Below are positions 49,900 through 62,300 of a DNA stretch of 64,000 bases, in pieces; positions within the stretch are counted from its first letter, which is position 1, and every line of letters starts with the position of its first letter. The translations under genes and the position numbers were made by a program. The stretch comes from Tritrichomonas musculus (lineage: Eukaryota > Parabasalia > Tritrichomonadida > Tritrichomonadidae): positions 4,278,001 to 4,342,000 of the forward strand of contig JAPFFF010000004.1 of the NCBI GenBank assembly GCA_039105265.1, written 5' to 3'. The notes beneath the pieces were generated by a model, which did no database searches, was not told the origin of the DNA, and saw only the letters and a program-made list of their open reading frames with translations.

Positions 49900-52491
49900 A
49901 TGTGGACGAATCGGGCTGAGATTTCTCCTCAATCTGGATACGTCACATGCATCAGATTTTCACCAGATTGCTCTAAAGTTGCATTTTGCACTACCACAGG
50001 ATTCATCGAAATAAAAAACTCTATGGATTTATCCGATATAATAACTAAACAGGTACACTCAAAATCAGTCAACGAAATACGCTGGTCTGAAAATTGCGAA
50101 CTTATATTATCATGTTCTGATGACGGAAAACTTATTCTATCTCGAAGTAATGATCTGAAATTAATTAAAGAATATCGAGGACATCATTCTTATGTATTAA
50201 CATGCGATATATCATCAACTAATTTACGAATTGTAAGCGGTAGCTATGACGAATCTGTACGTATATGGGATACAGCTTCAGGTAAATGCTTGAAATTTAT
50301 TAGCGCGCATTCAGAACCGGTATCCGCTGTTTCATTTAGTAAAGACACATCTTTTGTTATTTCAAGTTCATGGGATGGTATTTGCAGGCAATGGGATTCT
50401 TTTTCAGGCACTTGCATCAAGGCATTTCAAGTTTGCCTTCTTCCTATTGCATTTTCTATTCTATCTCCAAACGATCAATACATATTAGCATCATCTAACA
50501 ACTCGATTATTAAATTAATCCGGATTAGCGATTCAAAAACAGTATCACTATACAGAGGGCATACAAACACACAATTTGGTTTATTTGCTTCTTTTTCAAT
50601 AAATGAAGATGGTAACGCTGAAGTTTTTTCTCCTTCAGAAACAGGCGAAATTATTGGTTGGGATTTAAACTCTCAAGATATTACCTGGAGGGTTCCACTA
50701 CCTGAAGCTGGCCCAACTCTCAGCGCTGATGTTTCAAGAAAAGGAAATTTACTTGTTGCGGCTGGATCTACAGAAAAGTGCCATTCAATTTATCTTTATT
50801 CTCGAGGAAACAATGATCTAGATCATAATTCAGGATTAATATCGGCTAATTCATCCGAACTTATCTTTACTCCAGAAAGAGAAAAATCTCAAAACTCACC
50901 TGATCAACCACATGAACAATTGCAACCACTTTCAGAGGAAGAGAATCAAGAAAGGAAGCTAAAATCACAGGAAGAACAGGAAGATCAATTACGAAAGCAA
51001 CAAGAAGACCAAGAAGAAGGATTATCACCACTTGAATCAGATGAAGATGACAACGAATTACAACAACGAGAAGAAAGACTCCGACAGCAACAACAAGAAG
51101 AAATATTGAAACAACAAGAGGAAGAAGAAGAAAGGTTCCGCCTACAGAAGCAACAAGAGCAAGAGCAAGAAGAAATGATTCAGCAGGAACAATTCAGACA
51201 ACAACAAGAAAGTGAACAACAATTACAACAAATAGAACAATCACAAACACGAAGTGATATTGAAAATGAAAAAAGCGGAAATGATACAATTGAAGAAAGC
51301 CAGAGTTATAATGAATCTTTAAGCGCAAATGAAAACGAAAATTCAAGCGAAAGAAAAAGTGAAGATAAAATTGATAGTGAAAGTCAAGATTCAACGGACA
51401 ATAAAAAAGGAAAAGATTCAGACCACCATCACCAAAGCTCTCATCACCATGATCATAGTGATAAACATCATCATGATCACAAGAGCAAACATAGTAAACA
51501 TGATCACAGAGATAAAGATAAAGACAAAGATAGAGATAGAGACAGAGACAAAAATAAAGATAAAGATAGAGACAGAGATAAAGATAAAGAAAAGAAAGAT
51601 AAAGATAAACAAGAAACGAAAGATAAAGAGAAAAGAGATAAAGTTAAACAAGAAAAGCGAGACAAAGAAAAGAGAGATAAGGAAAAACAAGAAAAGAGAG
51701 AGAGAGAGAAACAAGAAAAAGAGAGACAGGAAAAAGCAAAATTGGAGTTAGAAAAACAAGAAAAAGAGAGACAGGAAAAAGCAAAATTGGAGCTAGAAAA
51801 ACAAGAAAAAGAAAGACAAGAGAAAGAACGATTAGAAAAAGAAAGACAAGAAAAAGAAAGATTAGAAAAGGTAAGATTGGAGCAAGAGAAACTGGAAAAA
51901 GAGAGATTAGAAATGATGGAAAAAGAAAAACAAGAAGCATTTCAAAATACAAGTATTATCAACAAAACAAGTTCAGTTCCTAATTCAATCCCTCCTATCA
52001 TTTCCTCTTTTCAACTCCAAACAACTTCATCCCCTCCAAGTTCAGATACATCATATCACTCATTTGCATCTAGGCAAGCATCAACGCCGCAAGGAAGTTC
52101 CCCATCATCATCATCATATACACCAACCCCACAAAAACCTCCCAGAGGCGTCTATATTAGTGGAAAATCCCCAAGAGGAACAATTGGATCAAATACAAAC
52201 GAACCACAACGCTCTTTTTCTCGTCCTGCTTCTCAATCAGCTAAACCTCAATCATCTATCATGCAACTACTCAACGATACTTCAAGCGCCTCAAAACAGC
52301 CACCTCAAATGCAACAATCACCTCAAAATCAGACTCCTCCTCAAGTTCAAGAAAGAAAGACAATTCAAACCGTCCAGACAATCCAAACAAATCCAATTCA
52401 GAAAAAAGTTGCATCAAACACTCCACAGCCTCAACCACAACAGAAATCTCCAAATCAAATGTCAATTTCATATATGCTAAATAATAGTTAA
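49900..52491 (+). CDS. WDR5/Swd3-like WD40 propeller fused to a long charged tail
   Basis: The first 305 residues are a WD40 propeller closest to WDR5, the scaffold of histone H3K4 methyltransferase complexes. The stretches GSYDESVRIWDTASGKCLK, AHSEPVSAVSF and SSWDGICRQWD align almost word for word. Of the arginine-binding pocket as I recall it from human WDR5, the Phe of LFASF is kept, while Phe133, Tyr260 and Cys261 equivalents read Leu, Phe and Gly. The rest is unlike WDR5: Gln/Glu-rich (330-450), His/Asp-rich (about 508-537), KDRDRD repeats (538-575), a long charged helix (576-690) and a Ser/Pro/Gln-rich end. The tail resembles splicing or chromatin-factor low-complexity regions. Confidence 0.8.
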   Translation: MWTNRAEISPQSGYVTCIRFSPDCSKVAFCTTTGFIEIKNSMDLSDIITKQVHSKSVNEIRWSENCELILSCSDDGKLILSRSNDLKLIKEYRGHHSYVLTCDISSTNLRIVSGSYDESVRIWDTASGKCLKFISAHSEPVSAVSFSKDTSFVISSSWDGICRQWDSFSGTCIKAFQVCLLPIAFSILSPNDQYILASSNNSIIKLIRISDSKTVSLYRGHTNTQFGLFASFSINEDGNAEVFSPSETGEIIGWDLNSQDITWRVPLPEAGPTLSADVSRKGNLLVAAGSTEKCHSIYLYSRGNNDLDHNSGLISANSSELIFTPEREKSQNSPDQPHEQLQPLSEEENQERKLKSQEEQEDQLRKQQEDQEEGLSPLESDEDDNELQQREERLRQQQQEEILKQQEEEEERFRLQKQQEQEQEEMIQQEQFRQQQESEQQLQQIEQSQTRSDIENEKSGNDTIEESQSYNESLSANENENSSERKSEDKIDSESQDSTDNKKGKDSDHHHQSSHHHDHSDKHHHDHKSKHSKHDHRDKDKDKDRDRDRDKNKDKDRDRDKDKEKKDKDKQETKDKEKRDKVKQEKRDKEKRDKEKQEKREREKQEKERQEKAKLELEKQEKERQEKAKLELEKQEKERQEKERLEKERQEKERLEKVRLEQEKLEKERLEMMEKEKQEAFQNTSIINKTSSVPNSIPPIISSFQLQTTSSPPSSDTSYHSFASRQASTPQGSSPSSSSYTPTPQKPPRGVYISGKSPRGTIGSNTNEPQRSFSRPASQSAKPQSSIMQLLNDTSSASKQPPQMQQSPQNQTPPQVQERKTIQTVQTIQTNPIQKKVASNTPQPQPQQKSPNQMSISYMLNNS

Positions 52492-52809
52492 TATTTTTAT
52501 TTTATTTTAATAAACTGTTATTATTGCCTTTTAATCAAATACAAAAATCTTATATTTAATTATATTATTTAATTTTGATTTTTCCTTAAACATTTTACTA
52601 GATGCGATTATATTAACTCAAATGCTATAAATTAAAATCTGAATATAAATAGAACTCATTCAGTAAATATTTGGAAATTATTATTCTATTTCATATCAAG
52701 ATATTTCCCAATATATTTTTAAAACAAGTAATAAATTTATGATTAAAAAAATTGAAATTTATTTTAAACAAACAACCACTTTTAAACATATATAACATAC
52801 AAAGAATAC
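52492..52809. other. Convergent intergenic region
   Basis: Holds the 3' ends of the WDR5-like (+) and GCP2 (-) genes. AT-rich, no further feature seen. Confidence 0.4.
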
Positions 52810-54711
52810 TTATTCGGTAAATTGGAAAGTTTTTGTAATTGTAATCGCGAGGATGAAATCAGTATAACATGGATCAACCTCTTTTTCAGCTTGACTTTTT
52901 AATTCAACAATTAATTCAGCAACATCTTTTCTGAATCTTTTATAATACTGCAGTAAACAATCAGCTAATTTACGCATTTCTTCTTCATTTGTTACCTTAT
53001 TTGACACTGATTTATTCCATTTCTTCAATTCTTTTGCAAAATGCCAGCACAAATTGATAATGTAATTGGTTCTTTTTGATATTTTACTGTTCAAAATAAA
53101 ACATCCCTTCATTATTTGCTGAAGCATATTTTCATGAGCATAAACTAATTGATCAAGATCTTGGACTTCTTTTACACGATTTTCAAAATTGTCCCAGGCA
53201 GGATGAACAACAATTGTTGACATGTAATTTCTGTATGCAGTAATAAAAACATGCATGGCATGTCTCGCAGCACTTACTTGCCTTAATGTATTAGGAAGCT
53301 TCCATTCGTGACAAAACTTTCTTTCCAACCTTTTCCAAATCAAAAAGTGACGATAAAGTATGGAATATTTATCTTGTGCTGCTTTTGTAATAATTAGATT
53401 TAATGGCGATGGAACTTGAAGTTTGAAAGTAAAATATTCCCATAATGAACGACTGGTTGTGATTCTTGATTTCATTGCAGCTTTGGATGATTTTGGATTT
53501 TCAGTAACAGCCATAGTATGAATTCTTATTAGAACTTGAGGAAGCTGCTCTTCTTCAATATGTCCTCTGATAAATCTTTTCAAATCTTTATCAACGATAG
53601 CTGCAATATGTGGATCAAAATCTTGTGATAGAATTTGTTCACGTGGACGACGTAGAGTTGTATCAGCAAGCCGGAGGAAACTTGCAAGCCAATCACCTCT
53701 TTGACAAAGAAAAACTGTTTTTATTGCAGTGAAACAATTTTCTAGTTCTTGTTCGTGTAAGAAGAAATTAATTAATGATGAAGATGAAACACGGCATATT
53801 TCAGTCATTGGGGCTTCAATTTGAATATCTTTGAGGGTTAATTGTCGCTCGATTTCACCTTTGGATTTACCACAACCACATAAAACTGACCTTGCCTTAC
53901 CAGCTGAAAAAATATAATTTATAACAGCTGTTGAAAGATATGCTGGCCTCCGTTCATAAACAATTGAATATCGATCGTCCCAAAAATTATCTGGAATTGT
54001 ATCAAGCTTCTTATCTTTTATGTTAGATCGGATGAAAAATTCGTTAGCTGGATCATCAATTTCACCGGCGAAAATCCATTTTTCAATAAACCGCAATACT
54101 GGCTGAATCGATTCCGTAAATATAAAATTGAATACATCACGTGCATGAGGATAACCTCTATATTTCGAAAGAGTTGTGTAGATCAAAGAAGTTACAGGTA
54201 CCCCTGTTAATTTATTAGCTATAATTTCACTGATTAAAGTTGAAATAATATGCAGAATTTCAATTGGTATTTGAAGTTCAGTTAAAACAAGTGGAAGTGT
54301 AATTTGTGGATGAACTTCAAGAGAAGCAACCTGAGAAACATAATCAAACAAAAAAGATCGGAGAGCTGCACATAAAGCATGCACTACACGACCATTAAAA
54401 AATTCGAAATGCGTTTCTGAGTATTTTTGAATTAAAAAAAAATCATTACAAGCTGGAATTAATCTTTCAATGAAATTAGTGACAGAATCTCGAGCAATAC
54501 ACTTAATTGAATATATTCCTTTTGGATCAACTTTAATATATGCACCATCGCCACCAACAAGACAAGAAAATATATCTTTTAATAACGCTTTTTGTTCAAC
54601 TTCTGCTGGGAGTTCGGATAATATAGCAGGATCCGAAGAAACAGCATTATCGATACCAAGAATCGGAGGTTTGTCATTTAATAAATATTCTGGAATTACC
54701 AATTCCACCAT
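52810..54711 (-). CDS. Gamma-tubulin complex component 2 (Spc97/GCP2 family)
   Basis: Part of the small gamma-tubulin complex that nucleates microtubules at spindle poles and basal bodies. Family signatures run in order: HALCAALRSFLFDYVSQVASLE near the N terminus, YERRPAYLSTAVINYIFSAGKARSVL, FLRLADTTLRRP (GRIP1 region), then PSPLNLIITKAAQDKYSILYRHFL and NYMSTIVVHPAWDNFENRV followed by AHENMLQQIMKGCFI (GRIP2, gamma-tubulin binding). At 633 residues it is short for GCP2 and has little N-terminal extension. The GRIP2 features fit GCP2 better than GCP3. ATG 54711 is preceded by ATTCAAAA. The start lies 87 bases from that of the divergent membrane protein gene. Confidence 0.9.
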   Translation of the reverse strand: MVELVIPEYLLNDKPPILGIDNAVSSDPAILSELPAEVEQKALLKDIFSCLVGGDGAYIKVDPKGIYSIKCIARDSVTNFIERLIPACNDFFLIQKYSETHFEFFNGRVVHALCAALRSFLFDYVSQVASLEVHPQITLPLVLTELQIPIEILHIISTLISEIIANKLTGVPVTSLIYTTLSKYRGYPHARDVFNFIFTESIQPVLRFIEKWIFAGEIDDPANEFFIRSNIKDKKLDTIPDNFWDDRYSIVYERRPAYLSTAVINYIFSAGKARSVLCGCGKSKGEIERQLTLKDIQIEAPMTEICRVSSSSLINFFLHEQELENCFTAIKTVFLCQRGDWLASFLRLADTTLRRPREQILSQDFDPHIAAIVDKDLKRFIRGHIEEEQLPQVLIRIHTMAVTENPKSSKAAMKSRITTSRSLWEYFTFKLQVPSPLNLIITKAAQDKYSILYRHFLIWKRLERKFCHEWKLPNTLRQVSAARHAMHVFITAYRNYMSTIVVHPAWDNFENRVKEVQDLDQLVYAHENMLQQIMKGCFILNSKISKRTNYIINLCWHFAKELKKWNKSVSNKVTNEEEMRKLADCLLQYYKRFRKDVAELIVELKSQAEKEVDPCYTDFILAITITKTFQFTE

Positions 54712-54798
54712 TTTTGAATAACAATTTTTTTTTTAAACGGCTACTAAATCTTTTTATATCAAATTTCTCTTCAGATCACCAAATATTAAATAATAAAT

Positions 54799-55782
54799 AT
54801 GGAAGAAAATCTTCAAATTAACAATAAAGAAGAAGAAGAAGATAATGAAGTAAATGTTACAATTGACCAACCAGAAGAGCCTGAATATGCACCATTTATT
54901 GATATTACAGAATTTCCGGGCTATTCTAAATACGAAGAAAAACATATTTGTTGCTGTTCATTTGTTTATTTTCCTGAATTAAAAACATATTTTATTGGTC
55001 AATGGGAAATTATTCCTTGGCTTCCTTTATTTGTATATCTATTAGCAATTTCTGCTTTTGTTGTAATTACTGTAATTGGTTTAACTGTATTCAATCGTAT
55101 AGAAATTATAATCATTCTGGTAATTTTATTTATCTTATTGTTTATGTTTTTATTTAATTTTTCTTTAGTAATTTTTGAAGGACCTGGTTACTATCCGTTT
55201 TCTCTTGTTCATGATAATGGAAATCCTCCATCAGTATGGGCAGGGATTCAAACCACCATCGAACAGTATTCTTGGGTCCAATTACAAAGTCGTCCTCCAC
55301 GATCAGCTTTTTTTAGAACAGCTCACAGATATGTAATTCGTCCAGATCATTTTTGTGGTTGGACGTCTACATGGGTTGGCAAAAGGAACTTTAAGTTTTT
55401 TATTTTATTTAACTTTTATGGAATGATTTATTTGCTTTTATTTACAATTTATATCATCCGTGCGCTTATTACTTTTTTATATCCATTTAAGTTATGCGCA
55501 TCTTTCGTTTTCTCAATTATTTATACAGTACTAGGAGCACTTTTTACATTCATGACAGGAAATTTCTTTTTTGAATCTTTCATTCATTCGCTTCGGAATG
55601 AAACAAATTGGGAAATTTGGAATAATATTGATAATTCAAAGTTTAGAAAAAATAGCTGGAAAGAAAACTTACAAGATGTTTTTGGTGATGTAAATATGTT
55701 TCTTTGGTTTTGCCCAATATCTCCTTGGCATAATAAATCAAATGCTGAAATATCTGCAGATTATCCAACATACGACGATTGA
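54799..55782 (+). CDS. Degenerate DHHC-type (palmitoyltransferase-like) membrane protein
   Basis: The 327-residue protein has four hydrophobic segments (about 73-98, 101-126, 199-226, 232-258), the topology of DHHC S-acyltransferases. Between the second and third lies SRPPRSA...RYVIRPDHFCGW, then TWVGKRNFKFF, clearly the DHHC cysteine-rich domain. However, the catalytic tetrad reads DHFC (183-186), and the zinc-binding Cys/His positions around RPPRS are replaced (FFRTAHR). The catalytic-position Cys186 remains. Activity is uncertain; DHYC variants such as yeast Akr1 are active, but loss of the zinc ligands is unusual. The acidic N terminus faces the cytosol. Divergently transcribed from GCP2. 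Confidence 0.82.
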   Translation: MEENLQINNKEEEEDNEVNVTIDQPEEPEYAPFIDITEFPGYSKYEEKHICCCSFVYFPELKTYFIGQWEIIPWLPLFVYLLAISAFVVITVIGLTVFNRIEIIIILVILFILLFMFLFNFSLVIFEGPGYYPFSLVHDNGNPPSVWAGIQTTIEQYSWVQLQSRPPRSAFFRTAHRYVIRPDHFCGWTSTWVGKRNFKFFILFNFYGMIYLLLFTIYIIRALITFLYPFKLCASFVFSIIYTVLGALFTFMTGNFFFESFIHSLRNETNWEIWNNIDNSKFRKNSWKENLQDVFGDVNMFLWFCPISPWHNKSNAEISADYPTYDD

Positions 55783-56334
55783 TCAAATTGTTCATTAATA
55801 CCACATATACTAATTGTTATTTTATTTTTTTTTACAGAATATTATATACTTTTGTTATTTATTTTTTAGTATGATAGATAAACTTTATTAGATTTATATT
55901 TTTTTCAATTTTTCTTTTGGTTATTTGATGCTTGAAACTTTTTCATAACTTCAAAAATTTATGCAAAAATTATTAAAACCATAAGCCTACTTAATTTAAA
56001 TCAATCAACAACTATTTGTTTAAAATATACAACGATCACCTTATTTCAATATGAATAAATAAGAATATTTGATACGTATGATTTTTCAATCTTTTTGTAA
56101 ATATAAAGAGTTGAGTAAAGTTATATAAAAATTTTTAAAAATTTTCTTAATATGATTAATAATATACAAGTATTTTTTAACAAAAAACAGTAGTTTGACT
56201 TTTGAGGAATGATATGAAAAATTCAATGTTGGCTACTTAACATTTTCAATTTCAATTTCTCTACAAACTTTTTCAGAACAATTATTGAATTTGTTTTTCA
56301 CAAACTGTTTTTTATTTTTTTTACGCGGGAATTA
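55783..56334. other. Intergenic region before the TRRAP-like gene
   Basis: AT-rich. TTTTTCACAAAC at about 56294-56305 contains the TCA-Py-(T/A) core and may be the Initiator of the following gene, about 35 bases before its ATG. Nothing else seen. Confidence 0.4.
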
Positions 56335-59300
56335 ATGACCGAACTAAACTCGCTCTCTCTAAATAGTTCCGGTCAAGTTTCCCAATTGTCAGATGATTTG
56401 ATTGATAGAATAGAAGATTTTCTACTTTATTCTGTCGATTCAGAAATACCAAATCATATATTCAAACTTGTTCAATTTTTTACCAGAAATTTAACTAATT
56501 TTTTTCGAACTACTACCTTATCTTATTCTGAACAACATTATCAAAAAAGATTGCTCCGCGCTATGCGCTTTTTTAGGCATTCATTTCTCGATACTAATTT
56601 GTCACGACAACTCGAAGATATCGCATTTTCTTATCTCAGAACTCCAAATTCAGGCAATACACAGCAACTCGCTTTCGTTTTTTTGGTTGACCATTTTTTA
56701 ACCGATCCGAATAGTGCCCCTGAAAACTGCAGCCAATTAATTTCATGGTCAATGGATTTTGTTAATAGTACAATGATGAATATTTCGTCACAAACAATTA
56801 CTGAAAACGATAAAAACCTTTATTTGACAATAATTTATTCAATTGCTAATTTGTTTTCACTTTTTCCTCAATTTTTAATGAAAAGAATTGTTCAATATCA
56901 AAATTCTTTGATAGATATTGCTATTCGAAGTGTTCAATTTTTAAAGCAACCCAATTTTTCTGATGATCTTTTAGCCATAATTGCTGCTAAATCATTAAAA
57001 TTATGTTATCAACTAATCATTCAATACAGAAAAATTTCGAGTGATACTGTATCTTACTTATCTCGCCTTGACAAACTTTTATCATCAGATGAAATTTCTT
57101 TTTCACACATATATCAGAATTATTTAATGGTAACTTGCTCAATTATACAAATAGATGTATCTATTCCACCTGAGATGCTTTCAGAACTTTCGAAAAATAC
57201 AATTCCTTTCCTTGTCCGCAATTTTCAATACTTCATTCAAATGCCAATTTCTCAAAGCAAAAAAATATCATTTTTTCTGAAAACGGTTGCCAAATGGCTA
57301 TCAAAAACTAACACCAGATCTGTTGCTAATTTAGTTAATATTTTACCAAATCTTTGGAATCTTGCTTCATCGTTTCATGGACAAATCAAATCAATAACTG
57401 TAATAGGTGAAATTATTCGAAACTTAATTTCACTCGATTTACTTCGTGATAATCCAATTATACACCATACTTTAATTGAAAATTTAGTTTCCAGTCTAGA
57501 AATCGTACGATTAGATGTAGATTCAATTGATTTTACTAAACCTAATCGACAATTTGAAACAGATAATTGGCTCGAATGCAACAAACAGATTATAGCTCTT
57601 ATATACAATATCATTCATGTTGATTCAAGATTAATGCAGCAAGCTAACATTTATTATTCAACAATCAGAATCAATACTTTAGTTCGATTTGTAAAATATA
57701 TTTGCTATTTACTTGATTTAGCTGCCTCAGTAGCAAATCAAAATGAAACCGAAACACCATTATCAACGACAATTCTCCATCAGATTCATTTTACTGAATT
57801 TCGAGATAAAATGACATATATATTTGACTTTTTTGTACCAACATTAAATCATCTTAATCAACCATTATTTAATCATGTTCTATCACTCACGATGTTTGAC
57901 TTATTACCCAAACAACAGCAAAGATACTTCCACAAACATATTTTTGCCCAATTTTTAAAGCTTTTAAAAGGCCCATATTTATTTGATTTTGAAACGATCT
58001 TTTTTACTACCATCACAGATCACTTTGACGAACTTTTCTTACCTACTCCGCCATCGATACTTTTAGTGATAATACAAATTGTTTTTAAGACCATTTTTTC
58101 AGATGACAATCCAATTCAAATGGATCAGATTAGCACCTTAAGTATTGATCTTTATCGATTTATCATCAAAGCCATTTCGTCAAAGAATGCAACTTTATTA
58201 GAGCTTCTTTTGACGATGTTTCATTCATATTTCAAATGCAAAAAAGTTACCAAATTTGAATCATTGATAAATATTATCAGTTCGTCGCCGTTTTTAATGA
58301 GCAATGTTCTTAGAGTTCTTAGTGAATATCCATCCTTAAAGAACGTTGTTTCTTTTTTGTCACTTTTTCTCTTCCCTCTTTGCAACATGCAGCAGCAGAT
58401 CAACCAACAACAGCTGATTGAGCCGTGGATTCATCTTTTTCTCCCTTCGCTTGAGTCTCCAACAAGATTGTCAACGGCAATTCCAGCACTTTTTAACTAC
58501 ACATCGAAGAGCTTCGCACAGTTGATCACTACATTGAAGGACCAGGTCCAATCTGTATTTGTCACATCACTTATCACGCCTCTTTCAAAAATTCAGAAGA
58601 AAAGAAACTTGAAAATTTTGCTTGGAAAAATTCCTGAGATAACTTGTCGACTATCTTTACAAGCACAAAATCCTAAAAAGAAGAAGAACAACTACGTCCT
58701 TGTTGGCGGTTTTCAAGTTGACATTGAAATAATTTTTGAAGCAATGAAAAGAAAAAGTTCACCTTCAGAAAAAGAGATGAATACACTTTTTGAGAGCTAT
58801 TGTCAATTTTTGGCATCTTTGTCATTTTTCGATGCTACTAATGAAACATTGGTTGAAGAGATTTCAGAATACATTCAAAAAAATTCACCTAAACTGCTCG
58901 AAACGATGCATTTGAAATTTCAATCGACAACTCAATATGCTGCACTTTTTCTGAGGCAGAAATATTCACTGCCAATTGACGATATTGAAGTTGATGATCC
59001 TGACACTTTTTTGCAACATATTGCAACACTTTGTTATTCAAGATCAACTGCAAATGAAGCCCTCCAAGTCATCTCCTTGCATCTTGATAACGTTGACAAT
59101 CCATCAACTTTGTCAAAGCTGAATTCAGCACTTTTAAGAGCCGCTCAATTTGACGATAGAAAAGCGTTTGATATCATTTCAAACCAAATTTTGAATCGTG
59201 ACTTTTCAGACAAGCCGGACCTTCAAAACGAGATCATTCAACATTATCGTCTGGCCAGCATGGACATCTTGACGACCATTCGACGCACGGCCATAAAACT

Positions 59301-62300
59301 GATTGTAATTTCTGAAGAGAAATTCAAAATAACCGATTTAATGGCCAATTATCGTCAAGAAATTTTTAAGAACATCAACTCCATCTTTCAAAACCAACCG
59401 TTTTCTAGGTTTGAATTCATCTTTAGTAAGCCGTTTACGGATGTTCCTGATCCGTTAGATATGGTTTTACGGTTGATGGACTATTTAAGAGGAAAACCGG
59501 TTCCGATCATTTCAAAGGAGGTTCAACTTTTGATAAAGAAATTGAATTGGACTGACTTTAAAATTGCTCCTTACATCAATGCCAAATTTATCATTAAAAT
59601 GATTGCGAAATTAATTTTGGTTGCTGAAAACATGAGTGCTTCAAATTGGGTCTATTTAATCCAGACGTTTAAAGACGATACGACGGTTAATTTACGTCAA
59701 TTTGTCCCTTATTTCATCAAGCAGTTGAGAAAAGGTGCAAAACCGGCCAATAAAACCGTTTTCAATTCACTTCCAAATACTCTTTCCGGTCTTGTTTCAA
59801 TCCTCGGAACAAGTTCTTTACCAAACAATCGCGAAGACCTGAAAATTATTCGATTTTTACTAGATTTTTCACCTTTTAAGATTCAACTTGATCAGCATCA
59901 TCAACAACTGGTGATGCAACTTCGACTTCAAATGAAGCCACAAATTAATCAGCAAATTCAGTATCAACAGATGCAAAATGAAATTATTCAATTCACAAAT
60001 ATTATTAATAGTGTAATTATTTCAATTCAAAGTAATCTATCCGATGTAAACCGAAATTTCATGAATCAAAAAGTTTTAATTCAAGATACATTCAAGCAAA
60101 TATCAAAGTTGATTAAACAATTAAGACCAATCGTTCAAAAAAGTGAAGTTGACGTTTCAGTTCTTCTTCAAACTTTCATTGATTTTTGTTTGTTCTGTAA
60201 AATTAATCTGATTTCAATTGACACTCATTTCCATTACATTTTCGATACTTGGACCACTGAAATAATCAAAGTACTAAAGAACAAGTTCCAAAAAATGTGG
60301 AGTTTTGATTTGTTTTTGGTCATTTTAGATATCTTAGAACATCCAAGAGTGCCACAGTTTAGACGCGCTTTATTTGACCATTTGTTATTGTCATTTAAAA
60401 ACATCTTTCTTTATCTAACTAAAACACAAGTTCGCGGTTCTTCAATTGAGATCGAAATAGTTATATCACGTTCATTAAACACGTTATATAACATTGTGAA
60501 CAACCTTGAATTTGAAGATTTCGACTTGCTTCAAGTTATTCATTTAACAAAGAAAATCTTGAATAAATTGAAGAAGAAAATGTTTCCTTTTTTGAAGAAG
60601 AATGGAGAACAACCAATCATTCCATCCTTTTTTGTTAAATACATTCAAATATTGCTGCCTTTAAGATTTGCTTCACAAATTTGTTCCAATTTGAAACTTT
60701 TCTCTTATTTTAAGTCAAAAGTTATGATGGCCTTCATCACGAGGACTTCGATTCAATTGTTCCAGCATCCATTATTTAATCGTCGATTAGTTGACTTTAT
60801 GAAATTACTTGATAAAGAACATCGTGAAGATCTTTATTCACTTGTTCCAATGCCATCTGAAAGCAAATGCATTTTAATCAATCAAATTTTATGTGATCGA
60901 TATCATAACTTTCCAGAAGAGGAAGTAATAATCAAAGCAGATTTTGCTAATTATTATAAAATTCCATCATTTCCTGTTTTAATATTAAATTTCTCAGCAG
61001 CTCTTCTTGATTTGAATAAATGTGTCACTTTGGTTGATTTAAAAGATACTCCAATATTGACAACAAATAGTTTCACACATGCATTGGCAATCCATTCTAA
61101 ACTAAGAAGTGTTAAAACTATAAATACATTATCACGATTCTTTCCAATTATAAAAATTTTATCTAATATTGAATCATTTGAATTAGATGCAATCAAAACA
61201 GCTCTATCGGAGCGGTTAGATATAACTCCTTATACTAATAAATCAGCTTTGTTGTTGTTCAACACTCTTGGTCAACAAAATTGTGCAATAGATCATACTT
61301 GTAGAGCCATTACTCAATACATCTTAGGTTTTTCAACAACAATGTTGAAACAAACTAATAAAGTTGCTGATCCTCAATTCGTCTTCGTAATGCCTCATGT
61401 GTTTCAACAATTGCTTTGCTTGAAACAAACTTGCCAACGACTTTTTGAATTACTTTTGTCAACGGTTGTAATGGTTCTTGACAAAATGCCAGATAAAACT
61501 TCAATGGCACAATTAATACCAACAACAATGAGCCAATTTATAAACTGCATTGATTTGAACTTGGTTGATGCTAATCTCATCATTTCATTGAAAGACATGT
61601 TAAGAGAAAAACCTGCAAATGATGAAACAACAAATCAAACAAGGACTAAGTTTTTATTACAATTAATTCCTGTAATTTCTAGTCTTTTGTTTAGAAAAGA
61701 AGAAGAAAGTGATGATAATAGTGGAATTGAAAATTTCTTTGATTTCATTGATTCAAATCCAGATGTTTCATCAACAACAACATCATCAGAAACAAATTCA
61801 ACAGCTGATAGGAATAAAAATATTAAAGAAAAAGTTCCAATAACTTTTTTCCCTTACATTTTACTTCCTAACGTTTTCTTCTCTAAGAATTACACGAAGA
61901 ATATTCACGTCATTTATCAGAAGGCATTACGTGAAGCTTTCATTGCAGGCGGCGGATTTGTTTCAATGAAAATAATTAAAGTTATGCATGAATACTTAAG
62001 AAAAGTGATGAATTCAATCTCTCAGCCAAATTTGTTGTCGGCTTTCGCAACAATTGCAACTTGGATTGATGAAGTTAATAATGCAATGAACAACAATGAA
62101 ATAACATCACCTGACTTGTTTGATAATCTCAAGTTGTTGCTCGAAGCATTGAAGCCAGTCACTCCTGAACAACTTTTCATTGATTTGTCATGTTTAAAGC
62201 AACCGATAAATCAAACGGTTTGTCACTTCATTTTGAAAATGCTTGAGAATGACTTCCCAAACCTGATCAAACTCACTTCTATAATAAATACAATTAAACC

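Noticed and set aside
51194-51952. Several long antisense frames opposite the WDR5-like tail
   Set aside because: They mirror the Lys/Glu/Asp-rich repeats of the real gene and give Phe/Leu/Ile-rich low-complexity products.
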